Below, piece by piece: positions 25,476 to 35,445 of a stretch of DNA of 39,933 nucleotides (position 1 is the stretch's first letter; every line of letters begins with the position of its first letter). Where the stretch lies: the NCBI GenBank assembly GCA_024642705.1, contig JAHEAQ010000013.1:39947-79879 (forward strand), in the 5' to 3' direction. The DNA is from Bacteroidota bacterium (GTDB lineage: Bacteria > Bacteroidota > Bacteroidia > Chitinophagales > Saprospiraceae). The position numbers and the translations under genes were made by a program. The notes beneath the pieces were generated by a model. That model saw only the letters and a list, made by a program, of their open reading frames with translations. It did not search any database and was not told the origin of the DNA.

Positions 25476-26888
25476 ATGAGTAAGTTATATGATTTCGGAT
25501 TGGTTGGCCTGGGAGTTATGGGGCGCAATTTTATTCTAAATGTGGTGGATAATGGGTTTTCAGCTTTCGGACTTGATTTAAATGAAGAATCGGTATCTGC
25601 ATTAATAAGTGAGGGAGGTGATATAAATAAAGTTAATGCAAGTTCTGATTTAGCCCAATTTGTTTCTAGTCTTGCAAAACCACGTTTAATAATGTTACTG
25701 GTACCTGCTGGAAAAGCAGTGGATAATGTGATTGAGAATTTGGTGCCATATTTATCAAAGGAGGATTTAATTATAGATGGAGGAAATTCATTTTTTACAG
25801 ATACAGATAGAAGAGAATCCTATCTGAACAGCCTTGGATTTCATTTCATAGGTGCAGGGGTGTCAGGAGGAGCAGATGGAGCAAGAAAAGGTCCAAGTAT
25901 TATGCCAGGAGGCTCCAAACCATCTTATCAATACATACAACCCATTTTTGAAGCTGTTGCTGCGAAAGCTCATGATGGAAAACCTTGCGTCGCCTATCTC
26001 GGACCGAAATCTGCTGGGAATTATGTAAAAATGGTGCATAATGGAATAGAATATGGGATGATGCAATTGATCTCTGAAATTTATGATTTGTTGCGTAAAG
26101 CAGGCAATTTTACGAATGAAGAGCTTCAAGAAATTTTTGCAGAATGGAATGCAGGTAGATTACAATCTTTCCTTATTGAGATAACAGCTGAAATTTTTGG
26201 TAAAGATGATGATAAAGGTGATGGAAAACTCATAGACAAAATATTGGATAAAGCAAAACAAAAAGGAACAGGTAAGTGGACTTCACAAAATGCCATGGAC
26301 CTTGGAATTCCAATTCCTACTATTGATATTGCAGTTAGTATGCGAGAAATATCTGCATTGAAAAATGAAAGAATTAAAGCGGATTCAATTTATGATAGAC
26401 CTCAACTCGCTTTAATCGAAAATAAATCATTGATAGCATTTGCAGAGGAAGCATTGTATTTTTCATTTATATGTGCCTATTCACAAGGTTTTCATCAATT
26501 GTCTGAAGCTTCGAAGGAATACCATTATGATTTGGATATGGCATTGATTTCTCAAATTTGGAGAGCAGGTTGTATTATTAGAGCCTCATTATTAGAGGAT
26601 ATTACTATTGCATTCAAAGAAGATACTCAACTCCCTAATTTGTTAGTAGCTCCAAAATTTGTGGATAAAATACAATCGACGGTCAATTCAGTTAGAGAAT
26701 TAGTGGCTTACGGTGCTAAAAATGGAATTCCACTTCCTGGTTTGTCAAATTCATTAACCTATTTTGATGCCTATACATCAAGTGAGTTGCCTTTAAATTT
26801 GATTCAGGCACAAAGAGATCATTTTGGATCACATACTTATGAAAGAAATGATATGCCAGGAATTTTTCACACCAAATGGGGTGAATAA
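25476..26888 (+). CDS. gnd: 6-phosphogluconate dehydrogenase (decarboxylating)
   Basis: A 470-residue cytoplasmic enzyme that oxidatively decarboxylates 6-phosphogluconate to ribulose 5-phosphate. The Rossmann loop is GLGVMGRN (11-18). Asn104 lies in DGGNSFF, the substrate loop GVSGGADGARKGPSIMPGG is at 128-146, and the catalytic Lys185 and Glu192 lie in YVKMVHNGIEYGMM. The C-terminal QRDHFGSHTYERND supplies the Arg and His that reach the neighbouring subunit. Length and motifs match the long, dimeric decarboxylating form. It is divergent from zwf-pgl, completing the oxidative pentose phosphate branch in 4 kb. Confidence 0.96.
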   Translation: MSKLYDFGLVGLGVMGRNFILNVVDNGFSAFGLDLNEESVSALISEGGDINKVNASSDLAQFVSSLAKPRLIMLLVPAGKAVDNVIENLVPYLSKEDLIIDGGNSFFTDTDRRESYLNSLGFHFIGAGVSGGADGARKGPSIMPGGSKPSYQYIQPIFEAVAAKAHDGKPCVAYLGPKSAGNYVKMVHNGIEYGMMQLISEIYDLLRKAGNFTNEELQEIFAEWNAGRLQSFLIEITAEIFGKDDDKGDGKLIDKILDKAKQKGTGKWTSQNAMDLGIPIPTIDIAVSMREISALKNERIKADSIYDRPQLALIENKSLIAFAEEALYFSFICAYSQGFHQLSEASKEYHYDLDMALISQIWRAGCIIRASLLEDITIAFKEDTQLPNLLVAPKFVDKIQSTVNSVRELVAYGAKNGIPLPGLSNSLTYFDAYTSSELPLNLIQAQRDHFGSHTYERNDMPGIFHTKWGE

Positions 26889-27015
26889 TCATTATTATAA
26901 AGGTATTAAATTGGGACTTCAAAAAAACTTGCAAATTATAAGGTAACAAATCTTTTTTGTGCTATTTAATTTTTAATATTAGTTTCTTTTGCAAGCAAAT
27001 TAATTTTTAGCATTA

Positions 27016-29172
27016 ATGAAACAAATATTATTTTTTATTTTCATTGCTTTTATAGCAAATTTGAAATTATCAGCTCAAAGTTCACCTGTTAACAGAGCAG
27101 CATATCAAATTGAAATGAAAACAACTGACAGCCAAATTATTATTGATGGCGTTTTTGATGAAGCTGCTTGGCTTTCAGCGCAAAAAGTTTCGAAATTCCA
27201 TATGGTTTTACCCACAGATGAAGGTTTAGCTACTTCAGATTCTGAAGTAATGATGGCTCGAGACGAATCCAACGTATATATAGCAATTACATGTTTTGAT
27301 ACATTTCCTGGAAAAAGACCAGTGGAATCTTTAAGACGCGATTTTTCTTTTGGAAAAAATGATAATTTTATCGTTTTTATTGATACTTATAATGACCAAA
27401 CAAATGGTTTCGCATTTGGGATTTCTGCTGTCGGAGCCCAATGGGAAGGTATTCAAGCAGATGGAGGTTTTGTTTCATTGAATTGGGATACAAAATGGAA
27501 GTCAGCAGTTAAAAATTATTCAGATCGATGGACTGCTGAATTTGCAATTCCTTATAAAAGTATAAGGTACCAAGATGGTGCTACAGAATGGGGAATAAAT
27601 TTTACAAGATTAGACCTTAAAAGTGGCGAGAAATCAGCATGGGCTCCTGTTCCAAGGCAATTTCAAACTGCCAATTTAGCTTTTACAGGAACTGTAAAAT
27701 GGGAAGAACCACTTCCAAAAAGAGTTGTTAATTACGCAGCTATTCCTTATGTTTTTGCTCAATCTACAAATGATTTACAAACTGATGAAGGACCAGAATT
27801 AAAGGCTAAGGTTGGACTGGATGCTAAAATTACAGTTTCTACCTCTTTGAATTTGGATCTTACTTTAAATCCTGATTTTTCACAAGTAGAGGTTGATCAA
27901 CAGCAAATCAATTTGGATCGCTTTGAACTTTTTTTTCCTGAACGAAGGCAATTTTTTCTAGAGAATAGTGACTTGTTTGCAAGTTTAGGTAATGCAGATA
28001 ACAGACCATTTTTTTCGAGACGGATTGGTCTTAATAACCCAGTTAGAGGTGGGGCTAGGTTAAGTGGAAAAATTAATAAAAAATCAAGGATTGGCTTGAT
28101 GAATATTCAAACTGGCGGTAATGAAACAATAGCTGCAAGTAATTTCTCTGTGGGAGTTGTCCAGCGTCAAATATTTGCAAGGTCAAATATTTCTTTGTTT
28201 ATGGTTAATAAGCAAGTGACAGATAAGGATTTGAAAGGTGAAAATAAATACAATAGGATTGCTGGGGTCGACATCAATCTTTCAAATGCTAACAGCAGAT
28301 GGACTGGCAAGTTATTTTATCATCAAGCAATATTTGATGGCGACCTGAGCGATGCGTTTACTTTTTCTGGAAAAGCGGTTTATGATACTCCAATATTCTC
28401 AGTTTCAATGAGCCAATCTTATATTGGTTCCGATTATAACGCTGAAGTTGGTTATATCCGAAGAAATGGCATTTATAACTTTACGCCAGCCCTGAAATAT
28501 CGATTTTTTCCCAAAGGAAGATCCATTACAACGCATGGACCCAACTTGGATATGAATTTGTTTTTGGACAAGGCATTTGACTTGAGAGATCGAGTTACAA
28601 AATTCTCATATAATTTTACATGGCTGGATAGAAGTACCTTTCAAATTGGTTTTGAAGAAACATACATTAAATTAATTAGAAGTTTTGACCCTACTAATTC
28701 CGGAGGAGAAAGGCTTCCTGAAGAAAGCGAACACAATTGGCAAAGATTTGATGCTCAATATGTTTCGAACCCTAGAAGTTTATTAAATTATACATTCAGC
28801 ATTGGATTAGGCGGGTATTATAATGGAACTAGATCTAATTTTGGAACTGAGTTGTCTTATAGAGTGCAACCTTACGGCTATTTTGGAATTATTGGTTCAT
28901 ATAATATTATCAATTTACCATCTCCTTATAACAGCACAAATTTTACTTTATTTGGACCTAAGTTAGACATTACTTTTACAGATAAAATTTTCCTTACAAC
29001 TTTTACCCAATACAATGATCAGATGGATAATATCAATGTTAATGTGAGATTTCAATGGAGGTTTGCGCCAGGATCTGATTTTTTTATAGTATTTACGCAA
29101 AATTCATTTGCTGACGAATTTACTGCAAAAGATCGCGGTTTAGTTGGGAAAATATCTTACTGGTTCAACTAA
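27016..29172 (+). CDS. DUF5916 outer-membrane beta-barrel protein with N-terminal CBM9-like domain
   Basis: A 718-residue exported protein with a Sec signal peptide (1-20, ending LSAQ). Residues about 30-220 form a CBM9-like sugar-binding sandwich (IDGVFDEAAWLSA, VMMARDESNVYIAI, WTAEFAIPYKSIRY). The rest matches DUF5916, starting with DLTLNPDFSQVEVDQQQINLDRFELFFPERRQFFLEN, where the FFPE-RR-FFLEN block is the hallmark. It continues with many amphipathic strands ending in an aromatic residue (KISYWFN), as expected of an outer-membrane barrel. The function of the family is not established. It is followed after 40 bases by the propeller-phosphoesterase lipoprotein gene on the same strand, so they are probably co-expressed. 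Confidence 0.85.
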   Translation: MKQILFFIFIAFIANLKLSAQSSPVNRAAYQIEMKTTDSQIIIDGVFDEAAWLSAQKVSKFHMVLPTDEGLATSDSEVMMARDESNVYIAITCFDTFPGKRPVESLRRDFSFGKNDNFIVFIDTYNDQTNGFAFGISAVGAQWEGIQADGGFVSLNWDTKWKSAVKNYSDRWTAEFAIPYKSIRYQDGATEWGINFTRLDLKSGEKSAWAPVPRQFQTANLAFTGTVKWEEPLPKRVVNYAAIPYVFAQSTNDLQTDEGPELKAKVGLDAKITVSTSLNLDLTLNPDFSQVEVDQQQINLDRFELFFPERRQFFLENSDLFASLGNADNRPFFSRRIGLNNPVRGGARLSGKINKKSRIGLMNIQTGGNETIAASNFSVGVVQRQIFARSNISLFMVNKQVTDKDLKGENKYNRIAGVDINLSNANSRWTGKLFYHQAIFDGDLSDAFTFSGKAVYDTPIFSVSMSQSYIGSDYNAEVGYIRRNGIYNFTPALKYRFFPKGRSITTHGPNLDMNLFLDKAFDLRDRVTKFSYNFTWLDRSTFQIGFEETYIKLIRSFDPTNSGGERLPEESEHNWQRFDAQYVSNPRSLLNYTFSIGLGGYYNGTRSNFGTELSYRVQPYGYFGIIGSYNIINLPSPYNSTNFTLFGPKLDITFTDKIFLTTFTQYNDQMDNINVNVRFQWRFAPGSDFFIVFTQNSFADEFTAKDRGLVGKISYWFN

Positions 29173-29212
29173 AATTTAGTTTGAAATTGTCGAATTTTTT
29201 TAATCAATATTA

Positions 29213-32014
29213 ATGAGGAATTTAGTTTGTTTTATTTTATGGATACTTATCATTTCTTGTCAAAATAAAGAAAATCAAATCTGGATAATAACTCCTCCAG
29301 GTGCCAAAGAATATGCTAAAATTGACAAAAATGGAACGACTATTATTCCTAACGGGAGATATATTACCCCTTCAGGAAAAAGCATAATTACAGCCCCACA
29401 TCCTTACGGACTTGCAGTAAGTAAGGATGGAAATATAGCTGTGACAGCAAATTCGGGTACAGGCCCAATTTCTATTACAATAATAAGGAATTTGCTATCA
29501 GATAACCCCCAAGTTCAACAGATACCTCCAGGACCAAGTACAGATGATGGAGTCCTTGCATCGGTTTTTATGGGTTTGGCTATTTCTCCAGACAATAAAA
29601 TAGTGTATGTTGCTGGAGGACAAGAAAATAAGATTTATTTGTTTGATTTGGATAATGGGGAATCCATTGGGGAAATAAATTGCTCTTTTGAATCTGACAG
29701 TATAGACTACACACACGGATATATTGGAGACATGGTTCTGACATCTGATGGAAAAACACTTTATGCGGTAGATCAAATTGGTTTTAGAACCTTAATTATT
29801 GATACAGAAAAACGTAAGTTAATGAATTCTGTGCCTGTAGGCAGATATCCATTTGGAATTTGTCTTTCTCCAGATGAAAAGAAAGTTTATGTTGCAAATG
29901 TTGGAATGTTCCAATATTCTTGGATAAAAGAAAGTAGCTCTGCAGAAGCACAAATCAAGCCAATTGATTTTCCAGCTTTTGCATATAATTCGGACGAAAT
30001 GGTAGAAGGAATTTCAAATGACACTTTAAATATTCCAGGCTTAGGGGATCCAAATGCTATAGAAGCATTTTCTGTTTTCGTAATTGATGTACAAAATAAA
30101 GAATTTCCAAAAGTTTCGGCAAAAATAAAAACTGGGCATTTGGTAGGAGCACTCATAGAAGGAATTCCTGCTGTTGGAGGATCCAGCCCAAATTCCATGG
30201 TTGCCTCAGCTAATCATGTATTTGTTAGCAATGGAACAAATGATAATATTTCTGTAATTTCAATTGCTGAAGATACTGTTATTCAATCCATTCCTTTAAA
30301 GCCAGATAAAAGAGTAAGGCAATTTAGAGGTGTTATACCTTTTGGATTGGCCCTAAGTCCAGACCAAAAAAAGCTTTTCGTCGCTGAATCTGGTATCAAT
30401 GCTCTTGGCGTTATTGATGTTCAAAATTTAAAAGTGTTAGGTCATATTCCAACCGGATGGTTTCCCGCAAAAGTGCAAATTACAGGTGATGGAGCTCATA
30501 TTGTTGTGACAAATGCGAAGGGTTTCGGGAGTGGACCAAATGGAGGAAAATCATTTGTCCCAGGGCCAGAGGGTAGTTACATTGGGTCATTAATGAAAGG
30601 AACTGTTGAAGTTTTAGATATGCCGACAGAGGAAGAATTGAAATCGATGACAGCAAAAGTAATTGGTAATAATTTTAAGTTTACTGAAGTTAGTGATAAT
30701 AAACATAAGCTCCGACAAAGTAACCCAATTCCTCTTTATCCAGGAGCAAAAGAAAGCCCGATTAAGCATATTGTTTTCATTTCTAAAGAAAACAGAACTT
30801 ATGATGAGGTATTTGGCCAAATAACATACGGGAATGGAGATTCAAGTATAGCAAGATATGGCAAGAATGTTAGTTTTTCAAATAGGAACAATTCCAAGTC
30901 TATTGATTCAATTGATATAATGCCAAATCACCATAGTTTAGCCCATGCTTTTGCCATTTCCGATAATTTTTACGTTGACGCCGATGTTTCTGCAGACGGA
31001 CACAGATGGTTGGTAAATACTTACCCAAATGAATGGTGTGAAACTGCAACGGCAGCAAGTTATGGCGGAAATAGAAAATTTAATGAAAAGTCAAAAGCTC
31101 CTGGTGTATTTGCAATGAATGGTTCAGCAGGCGCAATTTATCCTGAAGACTATAATGAAGCAGGTTCAATGTGGGATCATCTTGAAAGGCATAACATTGA
31201 ATTTTTTAATTTTGGATTTAGCGTTATGTTTGAACCAGCTTTGTATAAAGACGATTTTAAAAATACAGGAGTGAAACATTATGTAAATTATCCAGTACCG
31301 CAGCCACTTTTTGAAAGATCCTCACGAAAATATCCAACATATAATATGGCAATTCCTGACCAATTCAGGATTGATCAATTTTCAAAAGAATTTGATGAAA
31401 AGTGGATAAGTGGTAGCGAAGAAATGCCACAATTAATGACTGTGATTATTCCAAATGATCATGGGGCAGGGGAGCGACCTGAAGCTGGATATCCATTTAG
31501 AGAAAGTTATATGGCTGATAATGACCTTGCGGTCGGAAGGATTGTTGAATTTCTTTCACATACGCCATATTGGGAAAATATGTTGATAGTTATTACTGAA
31601 GATGATGCTCAAAATGGCGTAGATCACGTGGATGCACACAGGAGTATTTTGATGCTGATTTCACCCTGGGTAAAAAGAGATTATGTGAGTCACGATCATT
31701 TTAGTTTTGGAAGTATTTTTAAGACATTTTGGAATATTCTAGGAATTCCATATTTGAATCAATATGATGCAGCGGCATTAGATATGGCAGATTTTTTCAC
31801 TGATACTCCAGATAATACACCATACAATGCTATTTCGGTAGATTCAAGAATGTTCAATCCGCAGACTGCGTTAGATCCATTTGATGAAACATTTGATTGG
31901 AAAGCCGTTGAAGAATCCCCAGAAATTGATAATCCGGAGGATATGTTTAATGAAAGCAAAGAACAAGATGAATTCCGTTTAGAAAATAGGGAAAAAATTA
32001 AAAAGAAGAATTAG
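29213..32014 (+). CDS. Bifunctional YncE/YVTN propeller - alkaline phosphatase-like phosphoesterase lipoprotein
   Basis: A 933-residue lipoprotein (lipobox IISC, Cys16). Residues about 60-470 form a YVTN/YncE beta-propeller, with blades such as GLAISPDNKIVYVAGG, GICLSPDEKKVYVAN and GLALSPDQKKLFVAESG. From about 515 a phosphoesterase domain of the PF04185 type begins with the conserved ISKENRTYDEVFGQ (526-531), followed by ADVSADGHRW, IPNDHGAGERPEAGYP, ITEDDAQNGVDHVDAHRS and HDHFSFGSIFKT. The metal-binding Asp and His residues appear retained. Phospholipase C, acid phosphatase and phosphodiesterase activities exist in this family; the substrate here is unknown. It probably forms a transcription unit with the DUF5916 gene. 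The very end is rich in Lys and Glu and probably unstructured. Confidence 0.86.
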   Translation: MRNLVCFILWILIISCQNKENQIWIITPPGAKEYAKIDKNGTTIIPNGRYITPSGKSIITAPHPYGLAVSKDGNIAVTANSGTGPISITIIRNLLSDNPQVQQIPPGPSTDDGVLASVFMGLAISPDNKIVYVAGGQENKIYLFDLDNGESIGEINCSFESDSIDYTHGYIGDMVLTSDGKTLYAVDQIGFRTLIIDTEKRKLMNSVPVGRYPFGICLSPDEKKVYVANVGMFQYSWIKESSSAEAQIKPIDFPAFAYNSDEMVEGISNDTLNIPGLGDPNAIEAFSVFVIDVQNKEFPKVSAKIKTGHLVGALIEGIPAVGGSSPNSMVASANHVFVSNGTNDNISVISIAEDTVIQSIPLKPDKRVRQFRGVIPFGLALSPDQKKLFVAESGINALGVIDVQNLKVLGHIPTGWFPAKVQITGDGAHIVVTNAKGFGSGPNGGKSFVPGPEGSYIGSLMKGTVEVLDMPTEEELKSMTAKVIGNNFKFTEVSDNKHKLRQSNPIPLYPGAKESPIKHIVFISKENRTYDEVFGQITYGNGDSSIARYGKNVSFSNRNNSKSIDSIDIMPNHHSLAHAFAISDNFYVDADVSADGHRWLVNTYPNEWCETATAASYGGNRKFNEKSKAPGVFAMNGSAGAIYPEDYNEAGSMWDHLERHNIEFFNFGFSVMFEPALYKDDFKNTGVKHYVNYPVPQPLFERSSRKYPTYNMAIPDQFRIDQFSKEFDEKWISGSEEMPQLMTVIIPNDHGAGERPEAGYPFRESYMADNDLAVGRIVEFLSHTPYWENMLIVITEDDAQNGVDHVDAHRSILMLISPWVKRDYVSHDHFSFGSIFKTFWNILGIPYLNQYDAAALDMADFFTDTPDNTPYNAISVDSRMFNPQTALDPFDETFDWKAVEESPEIDNPEDMFNESKEQDEFRLENREKIKKKN

Positions 32015-32017
32015 AAA

Positions 32018-32043
32018 TCGAAAGAAATACAATTTCTATTCGA
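32018..32043 (-). terminator. Hairpin between convergent genes, possible terminator
   Basis: TCGAA-AGAAAT at 32018-32028 pairs with ATTTCT-(A)-TTCGA at 32032-32043 around a 3-base loop, giving an 11-bp stem with a single bulged A. It lies in the 40-base gap between the converging phosphoesterase and cupin genes. On the minus strand it is followed by a U-rich stretch (UUUCUAAUUCUUCUUUUU), so it fits a terminator for the permease-amidohydrolase-cupin operon best. Confidence 0.5.
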
Positions 32044-32054
32044 GAATTATTAAT

Positions 32055-32636
32055 TTACTCCCACCTTGGAGGATTGAATTTGTATTCAATTTTATATTTT
32101 TTGTCAATTTTTGCAAATTCCTCTGGAGTTTTATCTTCCCATTTTGTGCCTATTGGCACACCTATTTCTCTAAAATAATTTTCGAAACCTGCAGGACTAT
32201 AGTTAAATAACATGATTAAAGGTTCAGAAGAAATATTTTTTAGACCATGCCATTCGTTTCGAGGTACAAAAGCTATACTTCCTGAACCTACTTCAATTGC
32301 ATTATCTCCTAAAATAAATTGACCATTTCCACTTTGTATGTATATTAATTCTTCTTCCCCTCCATGTTTATGAACTGGAATAAAGTCATCAGAAACAATA
32401 ATTTCTTTGCAAAAGGAAATAGAATTCACTTTATGAACAGATTTATTCACTAGCAAAGTTACCGGGGCTTGCCGACCAGCAATCAGATAAGTTTCTTGAT
32501 TTGCAGGATGACTAACAAAGCCTTTCAATTTTACATTTTTATCGATTGATTGAGAATAAAGCAATTGAGGTGCCATCCCAATAATTCCAGAAGCTCCTAA
32601 CATTTTTATAAAGCTTCTTCTTGAATCTAGATCCAT
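32055..32636 (-). CDS. Tat-exported cupin-domain protein
   Basis: A 193-residue single-domain cupin. The N-terminus has a strong twin-arginine motif (SRRSFIKML) and a hydrophobic stretch to about residue 29, so it is probably exported folded. Both cupin motifs are intact. His89 and His91 with Glu96 lie in PVHKHGGEEELIY, and Pro125 and His130 in FVPRNEWHGLKN, giving a likely 3-His/1-Glu metal site. Substrates of such small exported cupins are seldom known; dioxygenase, isomerase or binding roles are possible. It is the last gene of the permease-amidohydrolase-cupin series, 21 bases after the amidohydrolase. Confidence 0.85.
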   Translation of the reverse strand: MDLDSRRSFIKMLGASGIIGMAPQLLYSQSIDKNVKLKGFVSHPANQETYLIAGRQAPVTLLVNKSVHKVNSISFCKEIIVSDDFIPVHKHGGEEELIYIQSGNGQFILGDNAIEVGSGSIAFVPRNEWHGLKNISSEPLIMLFNYSPAGFENYFREIGVPIGTKWEDKTPEEFAKIDKKYKIEYKFNPPRWE

Positions 32637-32657
32637 ATTCGATTCTTTAAAAAGTGA

Positions 32658-33989
32658 TTATTTTACCATTTTTCCATGTTTCATGACCATATCTACGTCT
32701 TGTAAAAGGGAAATATATCTTAAAACATCACCTTTGACCGCAATGATATCAGCATATTTTCCTTCACTTATAGTACCATAGTTGTCGTCAACGCCCATCA
32801 TTTTTGCAGGCCAATAAGTAGCAGCTTTTATAGCATACATAGGGTCTATACCAAATTCGTTAACCCAAACATCCAGTTCATGCCAAGTAGATTGACAGTG
32901 AAATTTCATTGGTATTCCGCTGTCGGTGCCAATTAATAAAACGACACCAGCATCCATAAGCTGTTTTACTTTTCTTTCTAAGGTTGGCCTTCTTGAAGGT
33001 GTCAATTGGAAATATGGCAATCGTCCAGGGTGTTGGATGGAAGCTTCAATATCATCAATAATATATTGTGGAAGCCCCTCGTGCCAGCAATCATTATCTA
33101 GTGCCTCTGGATTGTCCCGTACATATTCATAATTGTACAACCCTTCTACTGTAGGAGTCCAAAATAATGGACCTTTATTCATTTGTGCAGTTCTTTCTTT
33201 AATCATTTCAATTACATCATCAGGATATTGAGGTGCTGAAGAAAGACCCGTATGCTCAAAATTATCAACTCCAGCTGCTAGACCTCTTCTAATTTCTTCA
33301 GGTCGATGGCTATGTGCCACAACTGTTAGATTGTTTTTATGCGCTTCGTCAACTACAGCTTTCACTTCGTCCAATGTCATTTGATCCTGATCAATTAGCT
33401 TTATACAATCAACTCCAGCATCTGCAAGTTTTTTCACTTTCATTCGAGCATCAGCAGCACCATTAACTCCCCATCGAAAAGCTTCTGTTCCTGGATAAGG
33501 CTCTTTCTGAATAAACGGTCCTGACATATACATAGTTGGGCCTTGTAATTCGCCATTATTTATTCTATCCCTTACAGAAATGCTTTCTTCTAAAGGTGCA
33601 CCCAAATCTCGGGCACTTGTTACTCCAGCTTTTAATAATTGCAATGCTGATGCAGGCATTATAATATCTCCTAAAACATTAAGATAAGTTTTATCCCAAT
33701 GGGTATAGTCGCTGTGGCCATTGATCATTAAATGCACATGCATATCCCAAAGGCCAGGCATAACACTCATGCCTTCAGTTGAAATGATTTCAGCATTTAT
33801 TGGAATTTCTGTATTTCCTTGATGGCCAACTTTTATAATTTTATCGTTTTCGACAATAATGACACTATTGAAAATTGGTTTTCCTCCAAAACCATCAATT
33901 AATGTTCCTCCAACCAAGGCTTTAATGTTTTGAGCATGCGTTAAGGGGATATGTATAATCAAACAAAAGATAAATAGAAATTTTTTCAT
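32658..33989 (-). CDS. Exported metal-dependent amidohydrolase (imidazolonepropionase/prolidase-like)
   Basis: A 443-residue amidohydrolase-superfamily enzyme with a Sec signal peptide (1-19, THAQ). Metal and catalytic residues are visible: His84 and His86 in WDMHVHLM, Lys197 (likely carbamylated) in CIKLIDQ, His226 in VVAHSHRP, His246 in NFEHTGL and Asp356 in LIGTDSGIP. This set marks the binuclear subgroup that includes exported Xaa-Pro/Arg dipeptidases and related imidazolonepropionase-like enzymes. It probably hydrolyses a dipeptide or N-acyl amino acid in the periplasm. It lies 3 bases after the amino-acid permease stop, implying that product uptake follows hydrolysis. Confidence 0.88.
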   Translation of the reverse strand: MKKFLFIFCLIIHIPLTHAQNIKALVGGTLIDGFGGKPIFNSVIIVENDKIIKVGHQGNTEIPINAEIISTEGMSVMPGLWDMHVHLMINGHSDYTHWDKTYLNVLGDIIMPASALQLLKAGVTSARDLGAPLEESISVRDRINNGELQGPTMYMSGPFIQKEPYPGTEAFRWGVNGAADARMKVKKLADAGVDCIKLIDQDQMTLDEVKAVVDEAHKNNLTVVAHSHRPEEIRRGLAAGVDNFEHTGLSSAPQYPDDVIEMIKERTAQMNKGPLFWTPTVEGLYNYEYVRDNPEALDNDCWHEGLPQYIIDDIEASIQHPGRLPYFQLTPSRRPTLERKVKQLMDAGVVLLIGTDSGIPMKFHCQSTWHELDVWVNEFGIDPMYAIKAATYWPAKMMGVDDNYGTISEGKYADIIAVKGDVLRYISLLQDVDMVMKHGKMVK

Positions 33990-33992
33990 AAT

Positions 33993-35303
33993 TTAAGTAT
34001 TGTATTTTTTGAAAATGTAGTAAAATGGTAAACCTAAAACCAAAAGCCCAATTCCTGCAAAAGCATGTAAAGGTTGTTCAACTAATGTGTTCAATAGAAA
34101 AATGCTACTCATTCCGATAAAAACAATTGGTGTTAGAGGGTACATTGGGACTTTAAAAGGACGTTCTAAATTTTTAAATTTTAATCTTAAAACGATAACT
34201 CCAATAGCAGCTAAAGTCATAAAAGTAATATCCATAAAAGTTGCATAAGTAATGATATTATTAAAAGTTTTTCCAGCGAGAATTATAATCACTGCCCAAA
34301 ATCCCTGCAAGTAAATAGCATTTGATGGAGTTTTGTATTTAGTATTTAGTTTGCTTAGCGTTTTGAAAAACACACCATCTTCCGCCATTGCAAAATAAAC
34401 TCTAGGGGCTGACATAGAATATATACTTATTGTTCCAAATATGGATATCATTACAATTCCAGCCACTAATTTTCCACCAAAACTTAAATATTTTGAAACG
34501 GCATCACCAGCGACTTTCTGGGAATCAGCCATTTCTTGAAGTGGTAGAAAAATCATATAGGCCATATTTATCAAAACATAAGTTAGAGTCACAATGATGG
34601 TTCCTAAAATCATTGCCCGAGGAACGTTTACTTTTGGATTAATAGTTTCAGCAGCTAAATAAGAAGCATGGTGCCAACCTCCAAATGACCATAAGACTCC
34701 TATTAACGCCAAGAAAAAAGCACTAAACAAATTATTAGGCGCATCAGTAATGCTCAGCCAGTTTTGAGTTTCTCCTTCACCAAGAAAATAGGACAATGAA
34801 AATAGTATAATTAATGCCATCGCTGACAACTTAAGGACTGTAAATACATTAGCAAACCATTGACTTACATTCACTCCCATACTATTAATGATACTCAATC
34901 CTAGGATTAGGCCAATTGGAATAATAATTCTCATACTTTCCGACATTGGAATAAAAAAAGATAAATAATCTGTAAAAGCCATTGCTAGGGCTGCTAAAGC
35001 TCCTGTGTTAACCGCTAATAAAATTATCCATCCATAAAGGAATCCAAAGAATGGGCCATAAGTTTCTTTGAGAAAAACATAAACTCCCCCAGCTTTAGGG
35101 AATAAGCCTCCTAGTTCTGCAAATGTTAAAGCCCCAGTAAGAGCTATAATTCCACCAAAAATCCAGACTAGAACAATCCAACTTTGATTAGGCATAGTTT
35201 GTGCAACTAATCCGGGCGTAACAAATATCCCTGCTCCAATACAAGAACCAACTGCAATCATTGTTAAACCAAAAAGATTAATCCTTTTTTCAAGTTTTGC
35301 CAT
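33993..35303 (-). CDS. APC-family amino acid permease
   Basis: A 436-residue inner-membrane transporter with about twelve helices. The first helix carries the substrate-binding break GSCIGAGIFVTPG (19-31), and helix 6 holds a WSFGGWHHASYLA-type block, as in the APC/LAT group of amino-acid permeases. No soluble C-terminal domain is present. It is the first gene of a tight leftward unit (3 bases, then 21 bases) with the exported amidohydrolase and cupin. It therefore probably imports amino acids released by the hydrolase. The exact substrate cannot be read from sequence. Confidence 0.9.
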   Translation of the reverse strand: MAKLEKRINLFGLTMIAVGSCIGAGIFVTPGLVAQTMPNQSWIVLVWIFGGIIALTGALTFAELGGLFPKAGGVYVFLKETYGPFFGFLYGWIILLAVNTGALAALAMAFTDYLSFFIPMSESMRIIIPIGLILGLSIINSMGVNVSQWFANVFTVLKLSAMALIILFSLSYFLGEGETQNWLSITDAPNNLFSAFFLALIGVLWSFGGWHHASYLAAETINPKVNVPRAMILGTIIVTLTYVLINMAYMIFLPLQEMADSQKVAGDAVSKYLSFGGKLVAGIVMISIFGTISIYSMSAPRVYFAMAEDGVFFKTLSKLNTKYKTPSNAIYLQGFWAVIIILAGKTFNNIITYATFMDITFMTLAAIGVIVLRLKFKNLERPFKVPMYPLTPIVFIGMSSIFLLNTLVEQPLHAFAGIGLLVLGLPFYYIFKKYNT

Positions 35304-35445
35304 AATTCATAAAATAAGATTTCAAGATACTTTTTAAATCAGTTTTATACTAAAAATCAGAAAAAATAAAAATTAGATTATCTTCGATTTCGAATAGGAA
35401 GAATTTTAGAACTGTACTTAAGCCACGCAGCTAAAAAATAGAGAA

